Shown: positions 18,885 to 28,095, counted from the stretch's first letter. The stretch is 64,000 nt of DNA from RUG721 sp040307385 (GCA_040307385.1 JAWRJQ010000099.1:53757-117756); one strand, 5' to 3'. The notes: generated by a model not told the origin, from the letters alone. Numbers and translations: made by a program.

Positions 18885-19145
18885 ATGAGCAGAAGTCTCA
18901 AGAAAGGCCCGTTTGTGGAGACTCGCCTCCTCGCGCGTGTCACCGCACAGAACGAGGCCGGCACCAAGGAGGTCATCAAGACCTGGTCGCGCTCCTCGAC
19001 CATCTATCCCGAGATGGTAGGCCACACCATCGCCGTCCACGACGGCCGCAAGCACGTCCCCGTATACGTCACCGAGTCCATGGTCGGTCACAAGCTGGGC
19101 GAGTTCGCCCCCACGCGCACCTTCCGCGGGCACAAAGCAAAGTAA
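18885..19145 (+). CDS. rpsS: 30S ribosomal protein S19
   Basis: 86 residues beginning MSRSLKKGPFV and ending in the conserved FAPTRTFRGHKAK. S19 sits in the small-subunit head near the A site and pairs with S13. The ATG at 18885 is used rather than a GTG at 18870, which overlaps the TGGAG ribosome site. It lies 30 bases after rplB and 15 before rplV. Confidence 0.97.
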   Translation: MSRSLKKGPFVETRLLARVTAQNEAGTKEVIKTWSRSSTIYPEMVGHTIAVHDGRKHVPVYVTESMVGHKLGEFAPTRTFRGHKAK

Positions 19146-19160
19146 GGAGGGTAGACGCTC

Positions 19161-19508
19161 ATGGCAAACACCGAAGTCAAGGCCACGGCCAAGTACGTGC
19201 GCACCGCGCCGCGCAAGGCCCGCATGGTCGTTGACATGATCCGCAGCAAGTCCGTCGCCCAGGCGCTCGAGATCCTCCAGTTCTCCAACCGCGCCGTCGC
19301 CGTCGACGTTGCCAAGGTCATCCGTTCCGCCGTCGCCAATGCCGAGAACAACAGCGGCCTGCGCGGCGAGAACCTCATCATCAAGGCCTGCTACGTGGAT
19401 GAGGGCCCCACGCTCAAGCGCATCCGTCCCCGCGCCAAGGGTTCCGCGAGCCGCATCAACAAGCGTATGAGCCACATCACCGTCGTCGTCGCACCGAAGG
19501 AGGCGTAA
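19161..19508 (+). CDS. rplV: 50S ribosomal protein L22
   Basis: 115 residues. The beta-hairpin segment with DEGPTLKRIRPRAKGSA reaches into the exit tunnel near the macrolide site, and VRTAPRKARMVVDMIRSK is typical of the N-terminus. No tunnel-loop deletion or insertion of the resistance type is evident. AAGGAGGG precedes the ATG. Confidence 0.97.
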   Translation: MANTEVKATAKYVRTAPRKARMVVDMIRSKSVAQALEILQFSNRAVAVDVAKVIRSAVANAENNSGLRGENLIIKACYVDEGPTLKRIRPRAKGSASRINKRMSHITVVVAPKEA

Positions 19509-19515
19509 AAGAGCT

Positions 19516-20228
19516 ATGGGCCAGAAGGTACATCCTACCGGTTTCCGTCTCGGCACCACCGAGAATTGGCGTTCTCGCTGGTACGCCGATAAGAAGAAGT
19601 ATGCCGCAACCGTCGGCTCCGACCTTGCCATCCGCACGTTCCTCGAGAAGCGCCTCGCCAACGCCGCGCTCTCGCGCGTTGAGATCGAGCGTGCCGGCGA
19701 CAAGATCGCCGTCACCATCTACACCGCCCGCCCCGGTGTCGTGATCGGCAAGAAGGGCGCCGAGATCGACACGCTCCGCACCGACCTCGAGAAGGTCGCC
19801 GGCGTGGAGAAGGGCATGGTCGCCGTGGACGTCGTCGAGGTCAAGCGCCCCGAGCTCGATGCCACGCTCGTCGCCCAGTCCATTGCCGACCAGCTCGAGG
19901 GTCGTATCGCGTTCCGCCGCGCCATGCGCAAGGCGGTCCAGACCGCACGCAAGTCCGGCGCCAAGGGCATCCGCATCCAGTGCTCCGGCCGCCTCAACGG
20001 CGCCGAGATGGGTCGTCGCGAGTGGTACCGCGAGGGTCGCGTGCCCCTGCACACCCTCCGCGCCGTCATCGATTACGGCGAGGCCGTCGCCTCCACCACC
20101 ATGGGCGCCTGCGGCGTCAAGGTGTGGATCTACCACGGCGAAAAGCTCCCCGGCCAGGACGCCCCCAAGCCCGCGCTCGAGGGCTCCGCGCGTCCGCGCC
20201 GTCCGCGTAACGAGAGGAGGAGCCGCTA

Positions 20229-20229
<1 letters not shown>
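19516..20229 (+). CDS. rpsC: 30S ribosomal protein S3
   Basis: 237 residues, starting MGQKVHPTGFRLGTTENW. It has a KH domain with VVIGKKGAEIDTLR, and the C-terminal half contains the mRNA-entry residues. It guards mRNA entry and contributes to helicase activity. Its stop overlaps the rplP start (TAATG). Confidence 0.97.
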
Positions 20230-20654
<425 letters not shown>

Positions 20655-20656
20655 CC

Positions 20657-20872
20657 ATGAAATATGCCGATGTTGCCAAGCTCACCGATGAGGAGCTGGC
20701 CAAGAAGCTGGAGGAGGGCCGCGCTGAGCTCTTCAACCTCCGTTTCCAGATGGCCACCAGCCAGCTCGACAACACTGCGCGCGTGAAGACCGTCAAGCGT
20801 GACATCGCGCGTGTTCAGACCGAGATGCGTACCCGTCAGATCGCAGCGGACAAAGCCGCTGCGGCCGAGTAG
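20657..20872 (+). CDS. rpmC: 50S ribosomal protein L29
   Basis: 71 residues with the family core ELFNLRFQMATSQLDN and a basic second helix. L29 lies by the tunnel exit beside L23. The small alanine-rich tail (ADKAAAAE) is a lineage detail. It is tightly packed between rplP and rpsQ. Confidence 0.95.
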   Translation: MKYADVAKLTDEELAKKLEEGRAELFNLRFQMATSQLDNTARVKTVKRDIARVQTEMRTRQIAADKAAAAE

Positions 20873-20889
20873 AGCCAGGAGAGTAAGAC

Positions 20890-21156
20890 ATGGCTGAGAA
20901 CGAGACCAGGAACGCTCGAAAGGTCCGCACCGGCATCGTCGTCTCCCTCTCCGGCGACAAGACGATTACGGTCCAGATCACCTATCGCAAGCGTCATCCT
21001 CGGTACAACAAGATGATGACTATCAACAAGAAGCTCCACGCGCACGACGAGAGCAACGACGCCGGCCTCGGCGATACCGTCCGCGTTATGGAAACCCGTC
21101 CGCTTTCGAAGACCAAGCGCTGGCGCCTGGTTGAGATCGTGGAACGCGCCAAGTAA
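20890..21156 (+). CDS. rpsQ: 30S ribosomal protein S17
   Basis: 88 residues, with RKVRTGIVVSLSGDKTITVQ and the RPLSKTKRWRLVEIVERAK end. S17 is a primary 16S rRNA binder. CAGGAGAG precedes the ATG. Confidence 0.96.
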   Translation: MAENETRNARKVRTGIVVSLSGDKTITVQITYRKRHPRYNKMMTINKKLHAHDESNDAGLGDTVRVMETRPLSKTKRWRLVEIVERAK

Positions 21157-21170
21157 AGGAGGAGTGCCCC

Positions 21171-21539
21171 ATGATTCAGATGGAGTCCATGCTCAATGTG
21201 GCCGACAACAGCGGCGCAAGGCGCGTGAAGTGCATCAAGGTCCTCGGCGGTTCCAAGCGCCGGTATGCCGGCCTCGGCGACGTGGTCGTCGGAGCCGTCC
21301 AGGAGGCAACGCCCAATGCCGCCGTCAAGAAGGGCGACATCGTGCGCTGCGTCATCGTGCGCACCGCCAAGGAGACCCGCCGCAAGGACGGCAGCTACAT
21401 CAAGTTCGATCAGAACGCCTGCGTGCTGGTCAACAAGGATGGCGAGCCCCGCGGCACCCGTATCTTCGGGCCTGTTGCACGCGAGCTGCGCGACCGCAAG
21501 TACATGAAGATCGTCTCGCTTGCGCCCGAGACGCTGTAG
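21171..21539 (+). CDS. rplN: 50S ribosomal protein L14
   Basis: 122 residues, the invariant family length, with MIQMESMLNVADNSGARRVK and FGPVARELRDRKYMKIVSLA. L14 forms part of the inter-subunit bridge and binds silencing factor RsfS. AAAGGAGG precedes the start. Confidence 0.98.
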   Translation: MIQMESMLNVADNSGARRVKCIKVLGGSKRRYAGLGDVVVGAVQEATPNAAVKKGDIVRCVIVRTAKETRRKDGSYIKFDQNACVLVNKDGEPRGTRIFGPVARELRDRKYMKIVSLAPETL

Positions 21540-21553
21540 GAGGAGACGAGATT

Positions 21554-21868
21554 ATGCCTAAGATGAACGTTAAGAAAGGCGATACCGTCGAGGTCATCTC
21601 CGGCAAGGACAAGGGCAGGCAGGGCCAGGTTCTGCGCGCCTTCCCCGACGAGGGAAGGGTTCTTGTCGAGGGCGTTGCCATGGTCAAGAAGGCCATGCGT
21701 CCCAACCAGATGAACCAGCAGGGCGGCATCGTAGACCGCCCCGCCAAGATCGACGTGTCCAACGTCATGCTCGTGTGCCCCACCTGCGGCGAGGCCACCC
21801 GCGTCGGCCACACCGGCACGGGTGCCGACAAGAAGCGCGTCTGCAAGAAGTGCGGCGCAGAGTTTTAA
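21554..21868 (+). CDS. rplX: 50S ribosomal protein L24 (with zinc-ribbon tail)
   Basis: 104 residues. The KOW motif is in KKGDTVEVISGKDKGRQGQV, and the C-terminal CPTCGEATRV...CKKCGAEF keeps the zinc-binding cysteine pairs. L24 starts large-subunit assembly. It should be followed by rplE, rpsN and rpsH of the spc group, but here a terminator follows 28 bases later. Confidence 0.96.
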   Translation: MPKMNVKKGDTVEVISGKDKGRQGQVLRAFPDEGRVLVEGVAMVKKAMRPNQMNQQGGIVDRPAKIDVSNVMLVCPTCGEATRVGHTGTGADKKRVCKKCGAEF

Positions 21869-21896
21869 GCCGCCGCATCTGTTGCACAGCACGTAA

Positions 21897-21934
21897 AACG
21901 ACCGACCCCGTCCGAGCGCGGGGTCGGTTTTCTC
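21897..21934 (+). terminator. Rho-independent terminator after rplX
   Basis: ACCGACCCCG (21901-21910) pairs perfectly with CGGGGTCGGT (21919-21928), followed by TTTTCT. It ends the rplC-rplX transcript. Confidence 0.9.
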
Positions 21935-21985
21935 ATATCGGCGGTAGGCGGCGCATATCCGATGACGCGAATTCAAATCCTTCTT

Positions 21986-22180
21986 GTGTCACGCCGATTT
22001 ACGCAAATGGCATAATTATCCGTTTTTCTGCTGATTTTGGGGCTCGATTCTCCATCGGACGAAAACCTGCCCTCCATTTGCGCAGGTCAGACAGCCTGTG
22101 AATGCGACCCCGTTTTTTCCGGTGCCGTTTTTCGGCAGAAAAACGGAAAATTATGCCATTCCCGCGTGTCGGCGTGACAC
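21986..22180. repeat. 195-base element with 49-base terminal inverted repeats (MITE-like)
   Basis: The left arm 21986-22034 and right arm 22132-22180 are inverted copies, 41 of 49 positions matching. The outer 12 bases (GTGTCACGCCGA) and an inner 29-base block (2 mismatches) are best kept. The 97-base centre has no gene. A further fragment CCATTTGCGCA near 22075 is an inverted partial copy of the left arm. No transposase or clear target duplication is seen. Confidence 0.6.
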
Positions 22181-22241
22181 GATTGCGCCTGCGAGGCCAT
22201 GCGTGCAGCATTGAAATCGCAGCATGATAAATGACTCATAA

Positions 22242-22275
22242 AATCTATTGTGTGAAGACTTAGATTATGTATATT
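22242..22275 (+). promoter_or_regulatory. dnaK promoter with HAIR-like operator
   Basis: TTGTGT at 22248-22253 and TATATT at 22270-22275 (16-base spacing) form a promoter. Overlapping it, AATCTATTG-N7-ACTTAGATT (22242-22266) is an imperfect inverted repeat whose geometry matches the HAIR box bound by HspR (CTTGAGT-N7-ACTCAAG). The right half is identical to one before clpB. Confidence 0.55.
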
Positions 22276-22351
22276 AATAACCTTGAAAGGATATAACCTG
22301 TACTAGTAAAAGAAATCAAGCGCGTCAAAGCGCAGGAAGAAGGGATTCAAA

Positions 22352-24238
22352 ATGGCAAAGATTCTGGGCATCGACCTGGGCACCACCAACTCGGCGATGG
22401 CTGTTCTCGAGGGCGGCGAGCCCACGATCATCGTCAATGCCGAGGGCGACCGCACCACCCCGTCCGTCGTGGGATTCCGTTCCGATGGCGATCGCATCGT
22501 GGGCAAGGCCGCCAAAAACCAGGCCGTCACCAACCCCACCAACACCGTGTTCTCCATCAAGCGTTTCATGGGTCGCAAGATCGACGAGGTCGAGTCCGAG
22601 CTCAAGACCGTTCCCTATCAGGTCAAAGCCGGTACGGGCGGCCGCGCGGTCGTGGGCATCGGCTCCGAGGACTTCACTCCCGAGCAGATCAGCGCCATGA
22701 TCCTCGCCAAGATGAAGGCCGATGCCGAGAAATACCTTGGCGAGCCCGTCACCGAAGCCGTCATCACCGTTCCCGCCTATTTCAACGATGCCCAGCGCCA
22801 GGCCACCAAGGACGCCGGCAAGATCGCCGGCCTCAACGTGCAGCGCATCGTCAACGAGCCCACCGCTGCGGCCCTTGCCTACGGCCTCGACAAGAAGGGC
22901 GTCGACCAGAAGGTCCTCGTCTTCGACCTAGGCGGCGGCACCTTCGACGTGTCCCTGCTCGATCTGGCCGACGGCGTGGTCGAGGTTCTCGCCACCAACG
23001 GCGACAACCACCTGGGCGGCGACGACTGGGATCAGCGCGTCATCGATTGGCTGGCCGACAGGTTCAAGGCCGATAACGGCATCGATCTGCGCAGCGACCC
23101 CATGGCTCTGCAGCGCCTGAAGGAGGCTGCGGAGAACGCCAAGAAGGAGCTTTCCAGCGCCCAGCAGGCCCAGGTCAACCTCCCGTTCATCACGGCCGAC
23201 GCAACCGGCCCCAAGCACCTCGACTACACGCTCTCCCGCGCCGAGTTCGAGCGCATCACGCGCGATCTGCTCGACCGTTGCAAGGCGCCCGTCACCAAGG
23301 CCCTGCGCGACGCCAACCTGCAGATCTCCCAGGTCAACGAGGTCATTCTCGTGGGCGGCTCCACCCGCATGCCCGCTGTGCAGGAGCTCGTCAAGACCAT
23401 GACCGGCAAGCAGCCCAACATGTCCGTCAACCCCGACGAGGTCGTCGCCGACGGCGCAGCCGTTCAGGGCGGCGTGCTCACGGGCGACGTCTCCGGCATC
23501 CTGCTTCTCGACGTCACGCCCCTGTCGCTCGGCGTCGAGACCCTCGGCGGCGTTATGACCCGAATGATCGACCGCAACACCACCATCCCCACGTCCAAGA
23601 CCGAGATCTACTCCACGGCGTCCGACAATCAGACGTCCGTCGAGATCAACGTCCTGCAGGGCGAGCGCGAGATGGCCGCCGACAACAAGAGCCTGGGCAA
23701 GTTCAACCTCACCGGCATCCCTGCAGCGCCGCGCAACGTGCCCCAGATCGAGGTCACGTTCGACATCGACGCCAACGGCATCGTGAAGGTGACCGCCAAG
23801 GACAAGGCCACCGGCAAGAGCCAGCAGATCACCATCTCCGGCTCCACCGCCCTCTCCGATGACGAAGTCGATCGCATGGTCAAGGACGCTGCGGCCCATG
23901 CCGAGGAGGACAAGGCCAAGAAAGACGAGATCGAGGTCCGCAACCAGACCGACTCGCTGTGCTACTCCACCGAGCAGACCCTGAGCGAGCTGGGCGACAA
24001 GGTTCCCGCCGACACCAAGGCAGACGTCGAGGCTGCCGTGGCAGAGGCCAAGAGCGCCCTGGGCGGCACCGACATCGAGGCCATCAAAGCCGCCGGCGAG
24101 AAGCTCAGGCAGACCGGCTACAAGCTGGCTGAGATCGTCTACTCCGACCAGCAGTCCCAGACCGCAGACGGTCCTTCCGCCAGCGATGGCGGCGATGACG
24201 TGGTGGACGCCGATTACGAGGTCGTAGACGACAACTAA
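22352..24238 (+). CDS. dnaK: Hsp70 chaperone DnaK
   Basis: 628 residues. The ATPase domain (1-365) has GIDLGTTNSAM, VFDLGGGTFDVSLL and VGGSTRMPAVQ; the substrate domain follows (LGVETLGGVMTRMI); then a helical lid and an acidic tail ending DADYEVVDDN. It binds unfolded peptides in ATP-driven cycles with DnaJ and GrpE, encoded next. It is the first gene of a dnaK-grpE-dnaJ-hspR operon, probably repressed by HspR. Confidence 0.98.
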   Translation: MAKILGIDLGTTNSAMAVLEGGEPTIIVNAEGDRTTPSVVGFRSDGDRIVGKAAKNQAVTNPTNTVFSIKRFMGRKIDEVESELKTVPYQVKAGTGGRAVVGIGSEDFTPEQISAMILAKMKADAEKYLGEPVTEAVITVPAYFNDAQRQATKDAGKIAGLNVQRIVNEPTAAALAYGLDKKGVDQKVLVFDLGGGTFDVSLLDLADGVVEVLATNGDNHLGGDDWDQRVIDWLADRFKADNGIDLRSDPMALQRLKEAAENAKKELSSAQQAQVNLPFITADATGPKHLDYTLSRAEFERITRDLLDRCKAPVTKALRDANLQISQVNEVILVGGSTRMPAVQELVKTMTGKQPNMSVNPDEVVADGAAVQGGVLTGDVSGILLLDVTPLSLGVETLGGVMTRMIDRNTTIPTSKTEIYSTASDNQTSVEINVLQGEREMAADNKSLGKFNLTGIPAAPRNVPQIEVTFDIDANGIVKVTAKDKATGKSQQITISGSTALSDDEVDRMVKDAAAHAEEDKAKKDEIEVRNQTDSLCYSTEQTLSELGDKVPADTKADVEAAVAEAKSALGGTDIEAIKAAGEKLRQTGYKLAEIVYSDQQSQTADGPSASDGGDDVVDADYEVVDDN

Positions 24239-24258
24239 GGCGAAAGCAGGCTGCGATC

Positions 24259-24966
24259 ATGGCAGATAAGAAGAAAAAGATCCGGGTTGAGGACGGGGCC
24301 GCCGAGGCTCCGTCCCAGCCCAACGAAGCAGAAGAGCGCGAGATGACCGAGGAGGAGATGATCGAGGCCGCAAAGCGCGCGGGAGCAGAGGCCGCCGAGG
24401 CCGAGATCGCCGAGAAGGCCCAGCAGGACCTTATCGACCTCGAGGCGCGCGCCGTGGAGGCCGAGACGCGTTTGGAGGATGCCGAGAAGGCCGCGCAGGA
24501 CGCCACCGACAAGCTCCTGCGCCTGCAGGCCGACTGGGACAACTTCCGCCGCCGCACCGCAACGGAGCGTCTCGCCGAGCGAGACCGCGCCACCGAGGGG
24601 CTCGTCGAGAAGCTGCTGCCCGTCATCGACGATCTGGAGCGCGCCATCGACCACGCCGACACCTCCGAGAGCACCGAGCTCGTCCAGTTCGTGGAGGGCA
24701 TCGTTGCGGTGCACGCCAAGATCGTCTCAGTGCTCGAGAAGGAGGGCGTCGAGGTGATCGACCCCGTCGGCCAGCCCTTCGATCCGCTTGCGCACCAAGC
24801 GGTGGGCCGCGAGGAGAACGCTGAGACGTACGACGAGACGGTTGCCCAGGTGTACCAGAAGGGCTACCGCATGGGCGGCAAGGTCATCCGCTCCGCTATG
24901 GTGACGGTCACGTTCGGCGGACCCCAGCGTCCTGCCGATGATCCCGATCCCGCAGAGCAGACATAG
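24259..24966 (+). CDS. grpE: Nucleotide exchange factor GrpE
   Basis: 235 residues. A long acidic N-terminus (about 85 residues, rich in Glu and Ala) is followed by a coiled coil, the RLQADWDNFRRRTA motif, and the C-terminal beta domain with VAQVYQKGYRMGGKVIRSAMV. GrpE releases ADP from DnaK. It follows dnaK by 20 bases. Confidence 0.96.
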   Translation: MADKKKKIRVEDGAAEAPSQPNEAEEREMTEEEMIEAAKRAGAEAAEAEIAEKAQQDLIDLEARAVEAETRLEDAEKAAQDATDKLLRLQADWDNFRRRTATERLAERDRATEGLVEKLLPVIDDLERAIDHADTSESTELVQFVEGIVAVHAKIVSVLEKEGVEVIDPVGQPFDPLAHQAVGREENAETYDETVAQVYQKGYRMGGKVIRSAMVTVTFGGPQRPADDPDPAEQT

Positions 24967-25018
24967 CGTCCCCAACAGGGGAGTACCCCCAAGCGGGGAA
25001 TGAAAGGAGGCGAGCTTT

Positions 25019-25975
25019 ATGGCAGGTAAGGCAACGTACTACGACATCCTGGGCGTAAAGCGCAGCGCCTCCCAGGATGAGATCAAGGCCGCGTTCCACA
25101 AGCTCGCGGCCCAGCATCACCCCGATCGCGGCGGCGATGAGACCAAGTTCAAGGAGATCTCTGAGGCGTACAACACGCTGTTCGACGAGAAGAAGCGCAA
25201 GGAATACGACCAGCTCCTCATGTTCGGCGGCATCCCCGGCGCCGGAGGCCCCGGTCACGGCTACAGCTACTCCACCAACGTGGGCGGCCCCGACTGGGCT
25301 CAGATGTTCAACAACATGAGCAGCGGCAACGGTGCCTTCGGCGGCTTCGATTTCTCGCAGTTCTTCACCGGCGCGGCGGGCGGCGGCGCACGTGCGCAGC
25401 GCTCGACGCGCGGACAAGACCTCACGTTGTCGGTCGATGTTTCGGCCGAGGAAGCCTTCACGGGCACCACGCGCAAGGTCACCTATCGCATCCCGTCCAC
25501 GGGCGAGGAGCAAACCATCACGGTCAAGGTGCCCGCCGGTGCCGTCGATGGCGGCAAGCTGCGCTATAAGGGGCGCGGAGAGTACAGCACGAGCGGCGGC
25601 TCCCGAGGCGATCTCGTGGTGACCACGCGCGTTGCGGAGGACCCCCTGTTCAAGCGCGACGGCGCCGACGTGCGTATGGAGCTGCCCATCAGCGTATACG
25701 AGGCGGCGCTGGGCGCCCAGATCGACGTGCCCACGCCCGAGCACAAGACGGTGCGGCTCAAGGTGCCCGCCGGCACGCAGGACGGCAAGACCTTCCGATT
25801 CAAAGACCTCGGCGCACCCAACGTCAAGCGCAAGGGCGCACGCGGCGCCCTCTACGTCACCGTGCGCGTGAAGGTCCCCACGCGCCTTTCGGCAAAGGAG
25901 CGCGAGCAGCTGCAGGCGCTGTCCGATGCCGACAAGCGCACCTATAGAGAGGACGTGGAACGCCATGGCGCGTGA
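25019..25975 (+). CDS. dnaJ: DnaJ/CbpA-type Hsp40 co-chaperone without zinc domain
   Basis: 318 residues. The J domain (4-70) carries the HPD motif in QHHPDRGG; a Gly-rich linker with GIPGAGGPGHGYSY follows, then two substrate-binding beta domains from about residue 135. The CxxCxGxG zinc repeats of classical DnaJ are absent, so this is a class B protein. It stimulates the DnaK ATPase and hands over substrates. AAAGGAGG precedes the ATG. Its end overlaps hspR by 11 bases. Confidence 0.93.
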   Translation: MAGKATYYDILGVKRSASQDEIKAAFHKLAAQHHPDRGGDETKFKEISEAYNTLFDEKKRKEYDQLLMFGGIPGAGGPGHGYSYSTNVGGPDWAQMFNNMSSGNGAFGGFDFSQFFTGAAGGGARAQRSTRGQDLTLSVDVSAEEAFTGTTRKVTYRIPSTGEEQTITVKVPAGAVDGGKLRYKGRGEYSTSGGSRGDLVVTTRVAEDPLFKRDGADVRMELPISVYEAALGAQIDVPTPEHKTVRLKVPAGTQDGKTFRFKDLGAPNVKRKGARGALYVTVRVKVPTRLSAKEREQLQALSDADKRTYREDVERHGA

Positions 25976-26384
25976 ACACGCGAGCGATAAGGACAAGCCG
26001 CTCTATATGATCAGCGTTGCTGCCGACCTCACGGGCATGCACCCGCAAACCCTGCGCGTCTACGAGCAGAAGGGCCTCGTGACCCCCGGTCGCAGCCGAG
26101 GCAACACCCGTCTCTACAGCCAGGCTGACATCGAGCGCCTCAACCTCATCAACAAACTCACCGACGAGGGCATCAACCTCGCCGGCGTGGTGCGCATCCT
26201 CGACATGCGCGAGCGCCAGCTCGAAAAGGATGAGAAGATCGACGAGCTCACCCACCGTGTGCGCGAGCTCGAGAACGAGGTTCACGAGTTCAAGATGCAG
26301 CAGCGCATCACGGCGCTCGCCCGCTACGAGGGGCAGAGTGCCGAGGCCGTCATGCGAGGGCTTCTCGACGGCAGGGACGACTAG
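25965..26384 (+). CDS. hspR: MerR-family heat-shock repressor HspR
   Basis: 139 residues. The MerR winged helix occupies residues 13-80 (SVAADLTGMHPQTLRVYEQK, then GRSRGNTRLYSQADIERLN) and a coiled coil follows (RVRELENEVHEFKMQQR). HspR represses the dnaK operon and clpB at HAIR boxes, with DnaK as co-repressor in Streptomyces. The start at 25965 overlaps dnaJ, as usual in this operon. HAIR-like sites lie before dnaK and clpB here. Confidence 0.93.
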   Translation: MAREHASDKDKPLYMISVAADLTGMHPQTLRVYEQKGLVTPGRSRGNTRLYSQADIERLNLINKLTDEGINLAGVVRILDMRERQLEKDEKIDELTHRVRELENEVHEFKMQQRITALARYEGQSAEAVMRGLLDGRDD

Positions 26385-26398
26385 CGGAATCAGCCTGC

Positions 26399-27019
26399 TT
26401 AGACGGCCTTCCCGCCGGCGATGCCCTCGCGAAGGACGATCATGGCGTTCACGTGCACGGAATAGGCGAGCAGGATCACGGCGCTCTCGAAAAGGTCCTC
26501 CAAGCCTCCTGTTGCCGGCTCTCCCTGGGTGTTGAAGAAACGCAGCGCAGTGTGCATCCGCGCAGACGGTTCGCCGGGCTTGTGGGAAACGAGGCCGCGG
26601 AGCGTCTCTTCGAAGAGTTCGATCATAGCGTCGTACGCTCGCGCGCTATCGACGTCTGCCTCCTCCGCAAGGGTGAGCAGCACGCGGATCTGCTCGATGG
26701 AGAGCACCTGTTTGAACGCGCACACGAAGAGCAGCGTCGCAAGGTGGCGCCGCGCGTAGCGCTTCCGCACGGGTGCCGGGACGATGCGCTGCTTCACATA
26801 GTTGTTCACCATCGCCCCCGTCACGACGCGCTCGCCGGGGGCGTACATGAACGCAAGCTCTGATGACACGATCGAGAGCACCTGATCGAGGTAGAGCTCG
26901 ATGCGCGGCATCTCGGAGATGCGCGAGATGTGCAGGGCGCTCACCCGTTCGGCATAGGCGGCGTAGCACGTCTCGTACTTGTTGCGCTGGTCTTGTTCCG
27001 CAGTATCATCGCGCGTCAT
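26399..27019 (-). CDS. DUF1836 protein (putative DNA-binding regulator)
   Basis: 206 residues. The centre carries the DUF1836 signature, GAMVNNYVKQRIVPAPVRKRYARRHLATLLF in form, resembling a MerR-like helix-turn-helix (about residues 67-96). The ATG at 27019 is chosen because GAGGAGG lies just upstream; an in-frame ATG at 27055 has none. It diverges from degV across a short AT-rich space with a perfect inverted repeat, so it may regulate that gene. The family's targets are largely unstudied. Confidence 0.8.
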   Translation of the reverse strand: MTRDDTAEQDQRNKYETCYAAYAERVSALHISRISEMPRIELYLDQVLSIVSSELAFMYAPGERVVTGAMVNNYVKQRIVPAPVRKRYARRHLATLLFVCAFKQVLSIEQIRVLLTLAEEADVDSARAYDAMIELFEETLRGLVSHKPGEPSARMHTALRFFNTQGEPATGGLEDLFESAVILLAYSVHVNAMIVLREGIAGGKAV

Positions 27020-27097
27020 GGCATCCTCCTCGCGTCCTGCCGTGTATCTCTGCATGAGCCCACTCCCATGATATGTTAAAAATGATAACCCAAATAT

Positions 27098-27130
27098 CTA
27101 GTATTAAAAACTAGGTCATGCGGTTATAAT
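27098..27130. promoter_or_regulatory. Operator-like inverted repeat and -10 box between DUF1836 gene and degV
   Basis: CTAGT-N7-ACTAG (27098-27114) is a perfect inverted repeat. TATAAT (27125-27130) follows directly and fits a degV promoter whose transcript would start near 27137. That argues for the ATG at 27172 rather than the one at 27139. Confidence 0.5.
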
Positions 27131-27171
27131 ATCCCTATATGCACATCAACACTGCAAGGGAAGGGACGGGC

Positions 27172-28062
27172 ATGGGTTCACGGAGCATCGCCATCCTCAC
27201 CGATACCGGCACCAACACCCCGAGGTCCTTCATCGCGGAGCATGATGTGCGCGAGGTCGCCCTGCGCATCAACCTCGCCGACGGGTCGAGCCTCCGTTCC
27301 GGAGCCGACATCTCATCCGAAGGCCTGACGGCCCTGCTCGCCACAGAAATCCCCACAACCTCCCTGCCCTCACCCGATGAGATGCTTCAAGCGCTGCAGC
27401 AGGCTCGCAACGACGGCTATGAGAACGCCGTCTTCGTCACCATCGCCGCCGGGCTCTCTGCAACCAACCAGACGGCGCAGCTCGTGGCCGAGCGCATGGA
27501 GGGCTTCCCGGTGGCGGTGATCGACTCTCGGAACATCGGCATCGCGGCAGGCATGGTGACCATCGCGGCCGTTGAGATGGCCGATGCCGGCGCTCCCTTC
27601 AATGCGCTCGCCCGCGCGCTTGACGAGCTTTCGCGCGATACCCGCGTGTTCTTCTCGACGAAGACCCTCGAATACCTGCGCAAGGGAGGGCGCATCTCCG
27701 AAGCGGTGTACCGCCTGGGGTCGTTTCTCCGCATCAGCCCCGTCATCACCTGCGATAAGGACGGGCGCTACACGGTTGCGCGCAAGGTGCGCGGCTGGGA
27801 GCGTTCGCTCGACGCGGAGGTGCTGCTTGCGCTCGACCATGCGCAGAAGCTCGATCGTCCGGTGCGGCTCGCCGTCTGCTGCAGCGCCGCACACGATCGC
27901 TTCGACGAACTCGAGGGCAAGCTCCGTGACGGCCTTGCGCAGCGCGACGTCGAGGTGGCGGGAGATGTGCTGCGCTCAGGCGTATCTCCCGATCTGCTCG
28001 TGCACACCGGTCCCGATCTCGTGGGCGTGGGCATCCAGCCGCAGTGGGTGCGCTCCTGGTAG
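27172..28062 (+). CDS. DegV family fatty-acid-binding protein
   Basis: 296 residues. The N-terminal IAILTDTGTN, the central TIAAGLSATNQTAQL and the C-terminal domain with RISEAVYRLGSFLRISPVI are DegV features. Structural members bind one fatty acid between two domains; in Firmicutes FakB-type members present fatty acids to the kinase FakA. No fakA is nearby, so the role here is open. Start chosen from the ribosome site AAGGGA and the promoter position. Confidence 0.85.
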   Translation: MGSRSIAILTDTGTNTPRSFIAEHDVREVALRINLADGSSLRSGADISSEGLTALLATEIPTTSLPSPDEMLQALQQARNDGYENAVFVTIAAGLSATNQTAQLVAERMEGFPVAVIDSRNIGIAAGMVTIAAVEMADAGAPFNALARALDELSRDTRVFFSTKTLEYLRKGGRISEAVYRLGSFLRISPVITCDKDGRYTVARKVRGWERSLDAEVLLALDHAQKLDRPVRLAVCCSAAHDRFDELEGKLRDGLAQRDVEVAGDVLRSGVSPDLLVHTGPDLVGVGIQPQWVRSW

Positions 28063-28095
28063 GTACCGGATGCCGGCGCCTGCCTCCAGCATGAG

